Part shown: one piece after another, positions 1 through 8,211 of the stretch | Numbering within the stretch: the first letter of the stretch is position 1 | Layout: every line of letters begins with the position of its first letter | Assembly (NCBI RefSeq): GCF_018332715.1 | Contig: NZ_BOQP01000011.1 | Coordinates: 310,001-374,000 of the forward strand | Length of the DNA: 64,000 nucleotides | Source of the DNA: Winogradskya consettensis | GTDB taxonomy: Bacteria > Actinomycetota > Actinomycetes > Mycobacteriales > Micromonosporaceae | Reading direction: 5' to 3' | Program-made: the position numbers and the translations under genes | The notes under the pieces: generated by a model | Seen by the model: the letters and a program-made list of their open reading frames with translations, nothing else | Databases searched by the model: none | Told to the model about the DNA's origin: nothing

Positions 1-2214
1 CTGCGCGGCGAGGCCCTCGAGATGGCCGACGAGCGGCTGCCCGCCGTCGTGCGGCGGCTGCAACGCGGCGAGGCCGTCGACGTCGAGGTGGAGACCCCGC
101 CGCTGGAGTACGGCCGCGACGAGATCGGCCAGCTCGGCCACGCGTTCAACGAGGTCCAGCGCACCGCCGTGCAGTCCGCGGTCGAGGAGGCCAGCGTCCG
201 CCGCGGCATCAACGAGGTGTTCCTCAACATCGCCCGGCGCAGCCAGACCCTGCTCCACCGCCAGCTGGCCCTGCTCGACAAGATGGAGCGCCGCGAGACC
301 GAGCCGGACGAGCTCGAAGACCTCTACCGCGTCGACCATCTCGCCACCCGCATGCGCCGCCACGCCGAGGACCTCGTCATCCTCGCCGGTGCGGCCCCCG
401 GCCGGGGCTGGCGCAACCCGGTCCCGCTGATCGACGTCATCCGCGGCGCGATCAGTGAGGTGGAGGACTACAAGCGCGTCGACATCCAGTCCATCCAGCC
501 GTCCGCGGTCCTCGGCCGCGCGGTCGGCGACGTGATCCACCTCCTCGCCGAGCTGCTCGAGAACGCCGCGTCCTTCTCACCCCCGACGACCCGCGTCCAG
601 GTGGTCGGGCAGATCCTCCCCAACGGGTACGCCGTGGAGATCGAGGACCGTGGCCTGGGCATGTCCGCCGAGGCGATCACGGAAGCCAACCGCAAGCTCC
701 TCGAACCCCCGGACTTCGACCCCACCGACAGCGCCCGCCTCGGCCTCTTCGTGGTGGCCCAGCTCGCCGCCCGCCAGGGCATCCGCGTTTCCCTGCGCCC
801 CAGCGCCTACGGCGGCGTGACAGCGATCGTCCTGATCCCCGGCGAGCTGATCACCGCCGCCCCACCCGGCCCCGGCTCGCTCACCATCGGCCCCGGCCCG
901 GCACCCAGCACCCCCGCCGAGGCCGGCCTCGACCGCCCCCTGAACGGCACGGGCACCGACGACCGCAGCTCACTCGCCGCCCTGCAGTGGCAAGGCACCG
1001 AGGAGCTCCGCTCGATCACCACCCCCACCCGCCCGGCCCCGGCCAACGGCAAAGCCGTCGACGGCCTGCCCACCGCCCTCAGCACCTCGCCCGGCACACT
1101 CGACCGCCCCGGCACGGCGAGCGAGCCCGCCGCCGAGGGAGCCGACCTGGTGACCGGGCCCACGCCGTCCGCGGTGGTCGACGGACTGACCCCGGACGGC
1201 CTGGTCCAGCGGCGACGTGGAGCCCCACGCAAGAGGAACGACGGTCGCACGGAGCCGTTGGCCCAGCTCACGCCCAACCTCGACACTCCGGATGCTCTGA
1301 CCGCACCCACCGGGCCCACACCCGCTGTGCTTCCCCCCGCGGCCCCCGCGGCCCCCGATTCGCCAGGGCCGGTCGTCGGTGACGGCCTCGACGTGGAGTG
1401 GCCATCAGGCAACGACCCGATGGAGCTGTCCACCCCGACCCTGCCGTCCCGGGCCCGGCGCACCCCGGCTCCGCGCACTCCGGATGAGCGCACCCCGGCC
1501 GAGCCCACTCCAGCCCCGCGCATTCCGGCTACCCGCATTCCGGCCCAGCGCACTCCTGCGGAGTCGATCCCACCGGCTGCTCCCTCGGTCCTGCCCGGCT
1601 CCGTTCCGCCGTCCGAGGCGGCCTCTCCGGCGTTGCCCGGCGCGGGAAACCGGGAGCGGAGTGCGGCGGCCGTCGAGGATGCGAGTAGGTTGCGGGCGGC
1701 TTTCGCCGGTTCTGTAGATTCTTCGATGGATTCGCCCCTTGAGTCCTCGATGGAGGAGCCGGGGGAGGCTCCTGCGGACGAGCGCCTGCTGCCCCGGCGG
1801 GTGCGGCAGTCTCATCTGGCTCCGCAGCTGCGGGGTCCGGTGGTCGAGCGTGCGGAGGCGACCACAACGCGTTCCCCGGAGAAGGTGCGCAGTCTGATGA
1901 GCGCGTTGCAGCAGGGCACCACCCGGGGCCGCCGGGACGCTGCCGCGCTCACCCAGCCGCCGCAGCCCGACCCGGGGTCGGTAACAGCCGCAAGTGACCG
2001 CGCGGCAGCGGGTAGTGAGCGAAACGCCGGAGAGGGTGACGAACAAGCCCGAGTTACTGACAAACAGCAGACGACAGGGCAGCCGACGTGGTCGGAGGCA
2101 GCTACCGTCACCTTCCCGGCCGTAAGGATTAGCGAGGCGGACGGGACCGACGGGGGCACGGACGGGCCGCCCGGGGATGTACACCAGATCCATCGGCCGG
2201 AGAAGGACGCATAA
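1..2214 (+). CDS. cvnA: Conservon sensor histidine kinase CvnA (5' end outside window)
   Basis: Membrane sensor kinase-like component of a conservon. The frame is open through base 1 and reads LRGEALEMADERLPAVVRRL, typical of the HAMP-proximal part of nitrate-sensor-like kinases, so the ATG at 22 is internal and the sensor and membrane part lie upstream of the window. Visible parts are the end of a HAMP segment, a helical dimerisation-like region, and an HATPase_c domain with an N-box-like HLLAELLENAASFS and a G-box-like IEDRGLGMS, followed by LGLFVVAQLAARQGIRVSL. After about residue 290 comes a 440-residue Pro/Ala/Thr-rich tail. A clear phospho-acceptor H-box was not seen, as is usual in this family. 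It ends immediately before the GTG of the roadblock gene, so the two are translationally coupled. Confidence 0.9.
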   Translation: MRGEALEMADERLPAVVRRLQRGEAVDVEVETPPLEYGRDEIGQLGHAFNEVQRTAVQSAVEEASVRRGINEVFLNIARRSQTLLHRQLALLDKMERRETEPDELEDLYRVDHLATRMRRHAEDLVILAGAAPGRGWRNPVPLIDVIRGAISEVEDYKRVDIQSIQPSAVLGRAVGDVIHLLAELLENAASFSPPTTRVQVVGQILPNGYAVEIEDRGLGMSAEAITEANRKLLEPPDFDPTDSARLGLFVVAQLAARQGIRVSLRPSAYGGVTAIVLIPGELITAAPPGPGSLTIGPGPAPSTPAEAGLDRPLNGTGTDDRSSLAALQWQGTEELRSITTPTRPAPANGKAVDGLPTALSTSPGTLDRPGTASEPAAEGADLVTGPTPSAVVDGLTPDGLVQRRRGAPRKRNDGRTEPLAQLTPNLDTPDALTAPTGPTPAVLPPAAPAAPDSPGPVVGDGLDVEWPSGNDPMELSTPTLPSRARRTPAPRTPDERTPAEPTPAPRIPATRIPAQRTPAESIPPAAPSVLPGSVPPSEAASPALPGAGNRERSAAAVEDASRLRAAFAGSVDSSMDSPLESSMEEPGEAPADERLLPRRVRQSHLAPQLRGPVVERAEATTTRSPEKVRSLMSALQQGTTRGRRDAAALTQPPQPDPGSVTAASDRAAAGSERNAGEGDEQARVTDKQQTTGQPTWSEAATVTFPAVRISEADGTDGGTDGPPGDVHQIHRPEKDA

Positions 2215-2631
2215 GTGGCACAGATGACCAACCAGAGCGCTCACCTCACCTGGCTCCTCGACGACCTCGTCGAGCGGGTTCCGTCCGCGCAGCAGGCGGT
2301 GGTGCTCTCGGCCGACGGGCTCCTGATGGGAGCGTCGGCCGGCATGGGCCGCGAGGACGCCGAGCACCTGTCGGCGATGGCCGCCGGTTTCCAGAGCCTC
2401 GCCAAGGGGGCCAGCCGGCACTTCCGGGCCGGGCCCGTGCGCCAGACCGTGGTGGAGATGGAGGACGCTTTCCTCTTCGTCACCGCGGCCGGGCTGGGTG
2501 CCTGTCTCGCCGTCGTCGCACGCAGCGACGCGGATCTCGGCCTGATCGCGTACGAGATGGCCATGCTCGTCACCCGGGTCGGCCAGAAGATGGACGCACC
2601 TGACCGGCTTCCCGGATCCGATGCCCGCTGA
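2215..2631 (+). CDS. cvnB: Roadblock/LC7 domain protein CvnB
   Basis: Small (138 aa) roadblock/LC7 fold protein, the second conservon component. In Streptomyces conservons this protein works with the kinase-like CvnA and the GTPase CvnD in a membrane-associated, G-protein-like complex. The sequence begins MTNQSAHLTWLLDDLVERVP after a GTG start and continues with the typical VVLSADGLLMGAS and LSAMAAGFQSLAKGASRHF segments. The start codon directly follows the cvnA stop, and the 3' end overlaps cvnC by 11 bases, so this is clearly one operon. The length is normal for the family and nothing unusual is seen. Confidence 0.93.
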   Translation: MAQMTNQSAHLTWLLDDLVERVPSAQQAVVLSADGLLMGASAGMGREDAEHLSAMAAGFQSLAKGASRHFRAGPVRQTVVEMEDAFLFVTAAGLGACLAVVARSDADLGLIAYEMAMLVTRVGQKMDAPDRLPGSDAR

Positions 2632-3007
2632 TCCTCGGCGTGCGCCGCACGACTGGCTGGACCACGACGCAGGTCCGGTGGTCCGGCCGTACGCGATGAC
2701 CCAGGGCCGGGTCGCACCCTCCGGCGGCGAGTTCGACCTGCTCGCCTTCGTGGTGGCGGCCGCTTCCGACGCGCCCCTGCCGGCATCGATGCAACCTGAG
2801 CATCACGCAATCGTCGGCGCGGCGTGGGAGCCAACGTCCGTTGTCGAACTAGCCTCCAAACTGGACCTCGCGATCGGGGTCGTCCGGGTTTTCCTGGGTG
2901 ATCTACGCTCTGCAGGCTTCATTTCGCTTTACGAGCCCCCCGCGGCCTCCCAGCCGCATGACGTCGACGTACTCAAGGCGGTTGTCAATGGACTCCGTGC
3001 GCTCTGA
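2621..3007 (+). CDS. cvnC: DUF742 protein CvnC
   Basis: A 128-aa DUF742 protein, the third conservon component. It has the family signature VRPYAMTQGRV near residue 26 and a C-terminal winged-helix-like portion (EHHAIVGAA, VVELASKLDLAIGVVRVFLGDL, GFISLY). DUF742 proteins are always found beside roadblock and GTPase genes, and they are proposed to regulate the GTPase cycle or signal output. The ATG lies inside the end of cvnB and the stop lies 20 bases inside cvnD, which fits tight translational coupling. The exact biochemical role is unknown. Confidence 0.92.
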   Translation: MPADPRRAPHDWLDHDAGPVVRPYAMTQGRVAPSGGEFDLLAFVVAAASDAPLPASMQPEHHAIVGAAWEPTSVVELASKLDLAIGVVRVFLGDLRSAGFISLYEPPAASQPHDVDVLKAVVNGLRAL

Positions 3008-3584
3008 CCGTGAAGGCGCCCGATCGCGCATCCCGGTTGCGCTCAAGATCCTCATCGCCGGCGGGTTCGGTGCGGGCAAGACCACTCTGGTCGGCTCAGT
3101 CAGCGAGATCCGGCCGTTGCAGACCGAGGAAGTGCTCACCGGCGTCGACGGCGCCGACGACACCTCCGGGGTCGAGGGCAAACACACCACCACGGTGACG
3201 ATGGACTTCGGTCGCATCACCATCACCGACGACCTGCAGCTCTACCTGTTCGGCACCCCCGGCCAGGACCGCTTCTGGTTCCTCTGGGACGAGCTCTCCC
3301 AGGGCGCCCTGGGCGCGGTGGTCCTCGCGGACACCCGCCGCCTGGCCGACTGCTTCCCGTCCATCGACTACTTCGAGCAACGAGGCACCCCCTTCATCGT
3401 CGCAGTCAACTGCTTCGACGAACGCCGCTTCGGCGCCGACGCCATCGGCCGGGCCCTCGACCTCGACCCCGATGTCCCCGTGGTCGAATTCGACGCCCGC
3501 GACAAGACGGCAGCCCGCAACGTCCTCATCGAACTCGTCGAGTACGTAGCCCGCCGCCAGCTCGCCGCCGCCGGCTCCCGCTGA
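2988..3584 (+). CDS. cvnD: Conservon small GTPase CvnD
   Basis: Ras-like small GTPase of the conservon ATP/GTP-binding family (198 aa). The P-loop GGFGAGKTTLVGSVS is near residues 25-39, followed by a switch region with the conserved TTTVTMDFGRI, the G3 motif LFGTPGQDRF, and the G4-like VAVNCFDE, here with NCFD in place of NKxD as is common in this family. I chose ATG 2988 (MDSVRSDREGARSRIP) because it keeps the family's short N-terminus; the open frame extends to 2898 but that part is a shadow of cvnC. It is the last gene of the operon and a strong hairpin follows at 3590-3630. Confidence 0.92.
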   Translation: MDSVRSDREGARSRIPVALKILIAGGFGAGKTTLVGSVSEIRPLQTEEVLTGVDGADDTSGVEGKHTTTVTMDFGRITITDDLQLYLFGTPGQDRFWFLWDELSQGALGAVVLADTRRLADCFPSIDYFEQRGTPFIVAVNCFDERRFGADAIGRALDLDPDVPVVEFDARDKTAARNVLIELVEYVARRQLAAAGSR

Positions 3585-3589
3585 CCACT

Positions 3590-3630
3590 CCCGCAGCGCC
3601 GCACCGACCCCATCGGCCCGGCGCTGCGGG
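3590..3630 (+). terminator. Rho-independent-type hairpin after the conservon operon
   Basis: A perfect 12-bp inverted repeat (CCCGCAGCGCCG at 3590-3601 and its complement at 3619-3630) with a 17-base loop starts 5 bases after the cvnD stop. It has no T tail, as is common for actinobacterial terminators. Confidence 0.7.
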
Positions 3631-3719
3631 CGGACCCCGGTTACGGCGGCCCGAGCCGTCCGAAGGGCCGAGCGGCCCATGTCGCCCGTGCGGCCCGTGC
3701 TTCCGGCTCGGTGGCCACA

Positions 3720-3773
3720 CCACACCGACCGGAGCGGTCCGGGAAACCACACCGACCGGAGCAATCCGGGGGA
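3720..3773 (+). repeat. 27-bp direct repeat, two copies
   Basis: Two nearly identical copies of a 27-bp unit (core CCACACCGACCGGAGC) start at 3720 and 3747, just upstream of the ribosome-binding site of the next gene. They could be paired regulator sites or a simple duplication. The second copy runs into the GGGGGAGAGG Shine-Dalgarno at 3768-3777. Confidence 0.6.
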
Positions 3774-3786
3774 GAGGACTTAGGCC

Positions 3787-4356
3787 GTGACCAGCGCTGC
3801 TTCCTTCTCCAGAGAGTTCGTCCTCTCCCTGGCGATCGCGACCCGGGTCACGTCGTTGCTGGCGATCTTCCTCGGCCGGCTGGACGACCCCTTCGCGAGC
3901 GACACCTTCGACCCGAAGCAGGGCGTCGAGTCGGGGTGGCGTGAGCTGGCGGGCATGGGCCGATCCGACGAGCTCGACAGCCTCCTGAAAGACCGGCTGC
4001 CCGTCGTGAAAGAGCGCATCCGCGCCTCAGGACGACCGGGTTCCGCCGCTGCGGCAGCGGCGATCGACGTCATCACAGCGCTCATGACGAACGTGCACGA
4101 CGACGCGGAGCGATGCTCAAGCGTTGCCGGCCTGGCGTTGCGGGTCGCTATCGAGATGGACCGGGCGGCAGCCGACCTGCCCGCGGAGGGGCTGTCCTGG
4201 GTGGCGTTCGAGCTGCGCGGGCAGGCCGCCCTGTTCGACCTGGTCACCGGGGCTGCCGGTGACTTCTCCGATGAGTTCATCGACGAGGTCCGCACCGAGG
4301 CCGGGGTGGGGTCGATGGCTTACCGCAACGCCATGCGGCGGCTGCCGGTTCAGTAG
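3787..4356 (+). CDS. Hypothetical helical protein
   Basis: A 189-aa protein that I do not recognise. It starts with GTG 10 bases after a strong GGGGGAGAGG ribosome-binding site. It is predicted mostly helical and soluble, with an N-terminal amphipathic stretch (REFVLSLAIATRVTSLLAIFLG), an Ala-rich middle, and a C-terminal segment ending MAYRNAMRRLPVQ. There are no Cys pairs, signal peptide or recognisable catalytic motif. It sits downstream of the conservon but behind a terminator and two direct repeats, so it probably has its own promoter. Its 3' end overlaps the converging SARP-like gene by 7 bases. Codon usage and third-position GC look like real coding sequence. Confidence 0.75.
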   Translation: MTSAASFSREFVLSLAIATRVTSLLAIFLGRLDDPFASDTFDPKQGVESGWRELAGMGRSDELDSLLKDRLPVVKERIRASGRPGSAAAAAAIDVITALMTNVHDDAERCSSVAGLALRVAIEMDRAAADLPAEGLSWVAFELRGQAALFDLVTGAAGDFSDEFIDEVRTEAGVGSMAYRNAMRRLPVQ

Positions 4357-6053
4357 GCCGGTGGGTAGGCGTGTCCCCACGGGGGAGTCGCCGGTGCCGG
4401 GATGGTCGTCGGGATGCAGACCAGCCAGGACGACACCCGGTTCAGCCGTCGCGCCGTGAGCAGGCCCCGCAACGCCAGTTCTTCCGGTCGGGCGTACGGC
4501 CGGTCGGAGCGGCCCGTGATGATGCGGTGGGCGAGGTGGGTGGAGATGCCGGGGAGGGCGGCGAGGACGTGGGGTGGGGCGTGGTTGATGTCGACCAGGC
4601 CGCCGTCGTCGTAGAGGCGGATGAGGTCCGGTCGGCCCACGGCGAATTGGAGGGCCTGGCCCGGGTTGTAGGCGGCGAAGGTCTGGGCCTGGGTGCGCAG
4701 GGTGCGGGCTCGAGGGCTGTCGCCCGGGTGGGAGGCGAGCACGCCGCCGTGTATCGCCGCGATGACCGCGATCGCGAGGAACATGGCGATGCCGACGTCC
4801 TCGGCGTCGCTGGTGTAGTCGGCATCGATGGGGGTCGGGTCGATCTCCATGACGACGCAGGCGGTGATGAACAGGGCCAGGTAGCCGGCCGAGACCGCGA
4901 ACTGGCGCCAGTCACGCCGGTAGAAGCCCGCGTAGAAGAAGTAGAGCCAGCTGCCGACCGAGCAGATGATGATCGGGATCAGGGATGCGGCGATTACTTC
5001 GAAGATCGGGAACGAGCGGGGCACCCGGAGCGGCAGCGGTGGGATCTGTCCCCAGCCGGGCCCGGAGGTGGTCCAGGTCGGCGGGGACAGGTCCGGCGGC
5101 ACGTACGGCGGCGGATAGTAACCCGGCGCAGTGGGTTCCCCGGCGCCGGGATAGGGCGGCCCGGACGGCTGGTTGTAAGGAGAGCCGGATGACGGCCCGG
5201 ACGGCGGCGGGGCGAATCCGGCCGGTGGCGAATACTGGCCCGGGTGCTCGCTCCCGTCGGACCACGGGTCGACGGCTTCGGAGTAGAAGTGTTCGCCGCG
5301 GAGGATGCGGCGGTGGGTTTCCTGGAGTTTGTCGCCGGGTTCGACGCCGAACTCGTCGAGGAAGTATTCGCGGGCCTCGCGGAAGGCGGCCAGCGCCTCC
5401 GCCTGCCGTCCGCCCTGGTGCAGCGCGATCATCAGGCTTGACCGCAGGCCCTCACGGAGCGGGAACTGCTCGACCAGGCGTACGAGATCGGGCATCACGC
5501 CGGTGTGGTTTCCCCGCGCGAGCTCAATTTCCGACCATTTCTCCCAGGCTGTTGCTTTTGCCTCGGTGAGGCGGGTGCGGGCGGCCTCGAAAACGGCTCC
5601 GCTCAGGCCCGCGAGCGCTTCGCCTTTCCAGAGATCCAGCGCGGTGCGCAGCGTCGCTGCGGCTTCCGGGAAATGCCCGCTCTTGCGCTGCACCGACGCC
5701 TGCGCCACGCCCGCCTCGAACCGGACCGAATCCAGGTCGTCGGGGGAGATCTGCAGCGCATAGCCCGCGCTGGTCAGGGGGAGCAATTCTCCGGGGGTAC
5801 GCGGTGGGCGATCCGGATCCAGGAGGCGTCGCAGCCCGGCAACATATTTCTGTACGACGTTGGCGCCGTTCTCCGGTGGATCCTCGCCCCACACCGCGTC
5901 GACGATCTGGGTGACGGGCACCGGGCGGCCGGCGTTCAGCAGCAGGATGGCCAGCACCGCGCGTTGTTTTGCGGGGCCGAGTTCGAGGGGCGTTTGTGCG
6001 CGCAGTGCGCGTACCTCACCCAGAAGCTCGAAGCGCAAGTCTGAGTCAGACAT
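4350..6053 (-). CDS. SARP/BTAD transcriptional regulator fused to membrane helices and a helix-hairpin-helix domain
   Basis: A 567-aa protein with an unusual architecture. Residues 1-100 are an OmpR-like winged helix of SARP/AfsR type (FELLGEVRAL, LGPAKQRAVLAILLLNAGRPV, VVQKYVAGLRRLLDP). Residues 105-250 form the BTAD helical repeat domain, ending EFGVEPGDKLQETHRRIL. Residues 255-345 are Pro/Gly/Tyr-rich. Three hydrophobic segments at about 350-375, 384-402 and 419-438 look like membrane helices. Residues 485-515 (LVDINHAPPHVLAALPGIS) match the helix-hairpin-helix motif of ComEA-type proteins. I chose ATG 6053 (MSDSDLRFELLGEV) because upstream residues of the open frame look noncoding. It is divergent from a lipoprotein gene. 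SARPs activate secondary-metabolite or stress genes; the target here is unknown. The fusion suggests a membrane-tethered regulator. Confidence 0.85.
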   Translation of the reverse strand: MSDSDLRFELLGEVRALRAQTPLELGPAKQRAVLAILLLNAGRPVPVTQIVDAVWGEDPPENGANVVQKYVAGLRRLLDPDRPPRTPGELLPLTSAGYALQISPDDLDSVRFEAGVAQASVQRKSGHFPEAAATLRTALDLWKGEALAGLSGAVFEAARTRLTEAKATAWEKWSEIELARGNHTGVMPDLVRLVEQFPLREGLRSSLMIALHQGGRQAEALAAFREAREYFLDEFGVEPGDKLQETHRRILRGEHFYSEAVDPWSDGSEHPGQYSPPAGFAPPPSGPSSGSPYNQPSGPPYPGAGEPTAPGYYPPPYVPPDLSPPTWTTSGPGWGQIPPLPLRVPRSFPIFEVIAASLIPIIICSVGSWLYFFYAGFYRRDWRQFAVSAGYLALFITACVVMEIDPTPIDADYTSDAEDVGIAMFLAIAVIAAIHGGVLASHPGDSPRARTLRTQAQTFAAYNPGQALQFAVGRPDLIRLYDDGGLVDINHAPPHVLAALPGISTHLAHRIITGRSDRPYARPEELALRGLLTARRLNRVSSWLVCIPTTIPAPATPPWGHAYPPAY

Positions 6054-6214
6054 AGCGCACCCCCATTTACCTGCGGAAACGTGAAACGGCAGCGAAGCGG
6101 CAGCCGGCAGCAGCATAGCGGCAGCGCGACGGCAGCACTGCCCGCCAGTCTTCGGTGCATCGACCCCGGTGGTGTGCAGGGCCGGGACCCCCATCGCATT
6201 CGGAGACAAGACTG

Positions 6215-7006
6215 ATGAACGTACGTGTGGGAGTGGGCGCCGTGGTCGCCCTCGGCATTCTCGCCACCGGCGGCTGCGGTGCCGTGCAGGCGGCCAAGGA
6301 CGAGGTCGCGGAGGCGGTGGTGCCGACGCCGAAGGAGAAGCTCATCGACTCGCTGCCGGATTCGGGCGCCGGGCCGTTCCACTTCGCGATGAAGGGTGGC
6401 GAGCAGCCGATGGACGGGGTGCTCGACGCCTCGAAGAAGAGCTACCAGCTGGGGTTCAGCAACACCGACCCGGATCTGGGGTTCACCATGACGATGAAGT
6501 TCCTGGTCGTGGGGGAGAAGTCCTGGATCAAGATCGGATTCACGGGTACGGAGGGGCTCACCGGGCTGCCGAAGTTGCCGAAGAAGTGGATGCTCGTCGA
6601 CCCGGCGAAGATCAAGGACGCCGATGGGCCGCTGACGTATGACGACGAGACCGATCCGGGCGCGTTGACGCCGATCCTGGACGCGATCGTCGAGGTGCAC
6701 GAGACCGGTGCCGGGAAGTTCGCGGGCACCACCGACCTCACGAAGCAGGGTGAGGCCGAGCTCGTGGACCAGAAGACCCTCGACGCGCTGGGCGCCAAGG
6801 CGAACGCGGTGCCGTTCGAGGCCGAGTTGGACGGCAAGGGCCGGTTCACCAAGGCGGTCATCAAGGTCCCCGGGGCCGGCAAGATCAAGGCGGAGACGTA
6901 CGAGGTGGTCTACGACAAGTACGGCACCGCGAAGTCCCCCGCGGAGCCCGCCACGGGTGAGCAGCAGAAGGCGACCGCCGCGGCGTACGAGTTGCTGAAC
7001 TCCTGA
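6215..7006 (+). CDS. Putative lipoprotein, LppX/LprG-like size class
   Basis: A 263-aa secreted lipoprotein candidate. The N-terminus MNVRVGVGAVVALGILATGGC has a basic start, a hydrophobic core and a Cys at residue 21, although the lipobox is imperfect (T-G-G-C). The mature part contains MKFLVVGEKSWIKIGF, KKWMLVDPAKIKD and ELDGKGRFTKAVIKVPGAG, a layout reminiscent of the beta-rich actinobacterial lipoproteins related to LppX/LprG, but I cannot confirm the family. I chose ATG 6215 because translation from there gives an exact signal peptide; the open frame begins at 6155. It is divergent from the SARP fusion gene with a 161-bp shared upstream region. The ligand and role are unknown. Confidence 0.75.
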   Translation: MNVRVGVGAVVALGILATGGCGAVQAAKDEVAEAVVPTPKEKLIDSLPDSGAGPFHFAMKGGEQPMDGVLDASKKSYQLGFSNTDPDLGFTMTMKFLVVGEKSWIKIGFTGTEGLTGLPKLPKKWMLVDPAKIKDADGPLTYDDETDPGALTPILDAIVEVHETGAGKFAGTTDLTKQGEAELVDQKTLDALGAKANAVPFEAELDGKGRFTKAVIKVPGAGKIKAETYEVVYDKYGTAKSPAEPATGEQQKATAAAYELLNS

Positions 7007-7087
7007 TCCTGGTTCCACCGCATCGGCGGTCGCGCGGGTCTGACGGGGGTCCGCGCGGTCGCCGCTGTCGTGTGGTGGGATCGGGGT

Positions 7088-8131
7088 ATGGCTACGAACG
7101 AGGACTTCGTCTATCTCGGGTGTTACACCGATGAGCGCGGCGGCGAGGGCGAGGGCATCGCGTTGCTGCGACGCGACCGGGCGACCGGGGCGCTGACGCC
7201 GGCGGGGGTTGTCGCGCGTACGCCCGCTCCCTCGTTTGTGGGCCAGCACCCCACCCTGCCGGTCGTGTACGCGGTCAACGAGCTCACCGAAGGTGCGGTC
7301 AGCGCGTTCGCCGTGGAGCCGGACGCGACGCTGACCCTGCTCGCCGTACGCCAGACCGGCGGTAAGGAGCCCTGTCACCTCGCGGTCTCGTCGGACGCCT
7401 CGCACCTGCTCGTCGCCAACTACACCAGCGGTGATGTGGCTGTCTTCCCGCTGGACGCCGACGGGGTGCCGGGGGAGCGTTCCGATCTGCTCGACCTGCA
7501 GGGGTCCGGCCCGGTCGAGGACCGCCAGGAGGGCCCGCACGCGCACATGGTCAATCCCGATCCGAACGGCCCGGACGTCCTCGTCTGCGACCTCGGCTCG
7601 GACCGGGTCTGGCACACCCGGCTCGACGCGGTCTCCGGGCGGCTGACCCTTGTCGGTCCCGCGATCGTCGCAGAGCCCGGCACCGGTCCGCGGCACCTTC
7701 TGCGCGTCCCGGGCGGCGACATTCTGCTGGTCGGCGAGCTCTCCGGGGATCTGGGCCGTTTCCGGCCGGGCCCGTCGGGGGCGTACGTCCAGGCTGCCGT
7801 CGAGGTCACCAGTGCGGCGAAGCCGAATCAGCCGTCCGAGCTCACCACGGGCCGGAACGGTCGTTTCGTATATGTCGCCAATCGCGGGCCGGACACCATT
7901 TCGGTCTTCGACGGCGATCGGCTGATCGCGGAAGTGGCGACCGGTGGCGAGTGGCCCCGGCACATCGCACTGGTCGGTGATCACCTGTACGTAGCCAATG
8001 AGAGGTCACACAACGTCACTATCTTCCGGATCGACCCCGATTCGGGCATCCCGGTGATTCAGGGTGAGCCCGTTCATCAGGGCAGTCCTACCTGCATCTT
8101 GCAGTACCGCACACCCATTGGAATGGGATAA
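7088..8131 (+). CDS. Lactonase family beta-propeller protein (6-phosphogluconolactonase-like)
   Basis: A 347-aa protein with the seven-bladed beta-propeller signature of the lactonase family (COG2706, PF10282). Diagnostic pieces are YLGCYTDE at the start, QHPTLPVVYAVNEL, PCHLAVSSDASHLLVANYTSGDVAVFPL, GPHAHMVNPDP, GTGPRHLL, NGRFVYVANRGPDTISVF and EWPRHIAL. Family members hydrolyse 6-phosphogluconolactone or other lactones, but many have untested substrates. I chose ATG 7088 (MATNEDFVYLGCYTDE) because the family starts near this point; an ATG exists at 7070. There is no signal peptide, so it is cytoplasmic. It follows the lipoprotein gene by 81 bases. Confidence 0.85.
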   Translation: MATNEDFVYLGCYTDERGGEGEGIALLRRDRATGALTPAGVVARTPAPSFVGQHPTLPVVYAVNELTEGAVSAFAVEPDATLTLLAVRQTGGKEPCHLAVSSDASHLLVANYTSGDVAVFPLDADGVPGERSDLLDLQGSGPVEDRQEGPHAHMVNPDPNGPDVLVCDLGSDRVWHTRLDAVSGRLTLVGPAIVAEPGTGPRHLLRVPGGDILLVGELSGDLGRFRPGPSGAYVQAAVEVTSAAKPNQPSELTTGRNGRFVYVANRGPDTISVFDGDRLIAEVATGGEWPRHIALVGDHLYVANERSHNVTIFRIDPDSGIPVIQGEPVHQGSPTCILQYRTPIGMG

Positions 8132-8211
8132 CTACTCTGAGTGAATTAAGTATACGATAATGCCAATACGAGTAACTTTCGTCCGAACGTACATGGCATT
8201 CGCGTCTCGGG

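Noticed and set aside
2898..2987. Earlier start of the conservon GTPase at 2898
   Set aside because: The extra 30 residues are the out-of-frame reading of the DUF742 gene and have no counterpart in the family.
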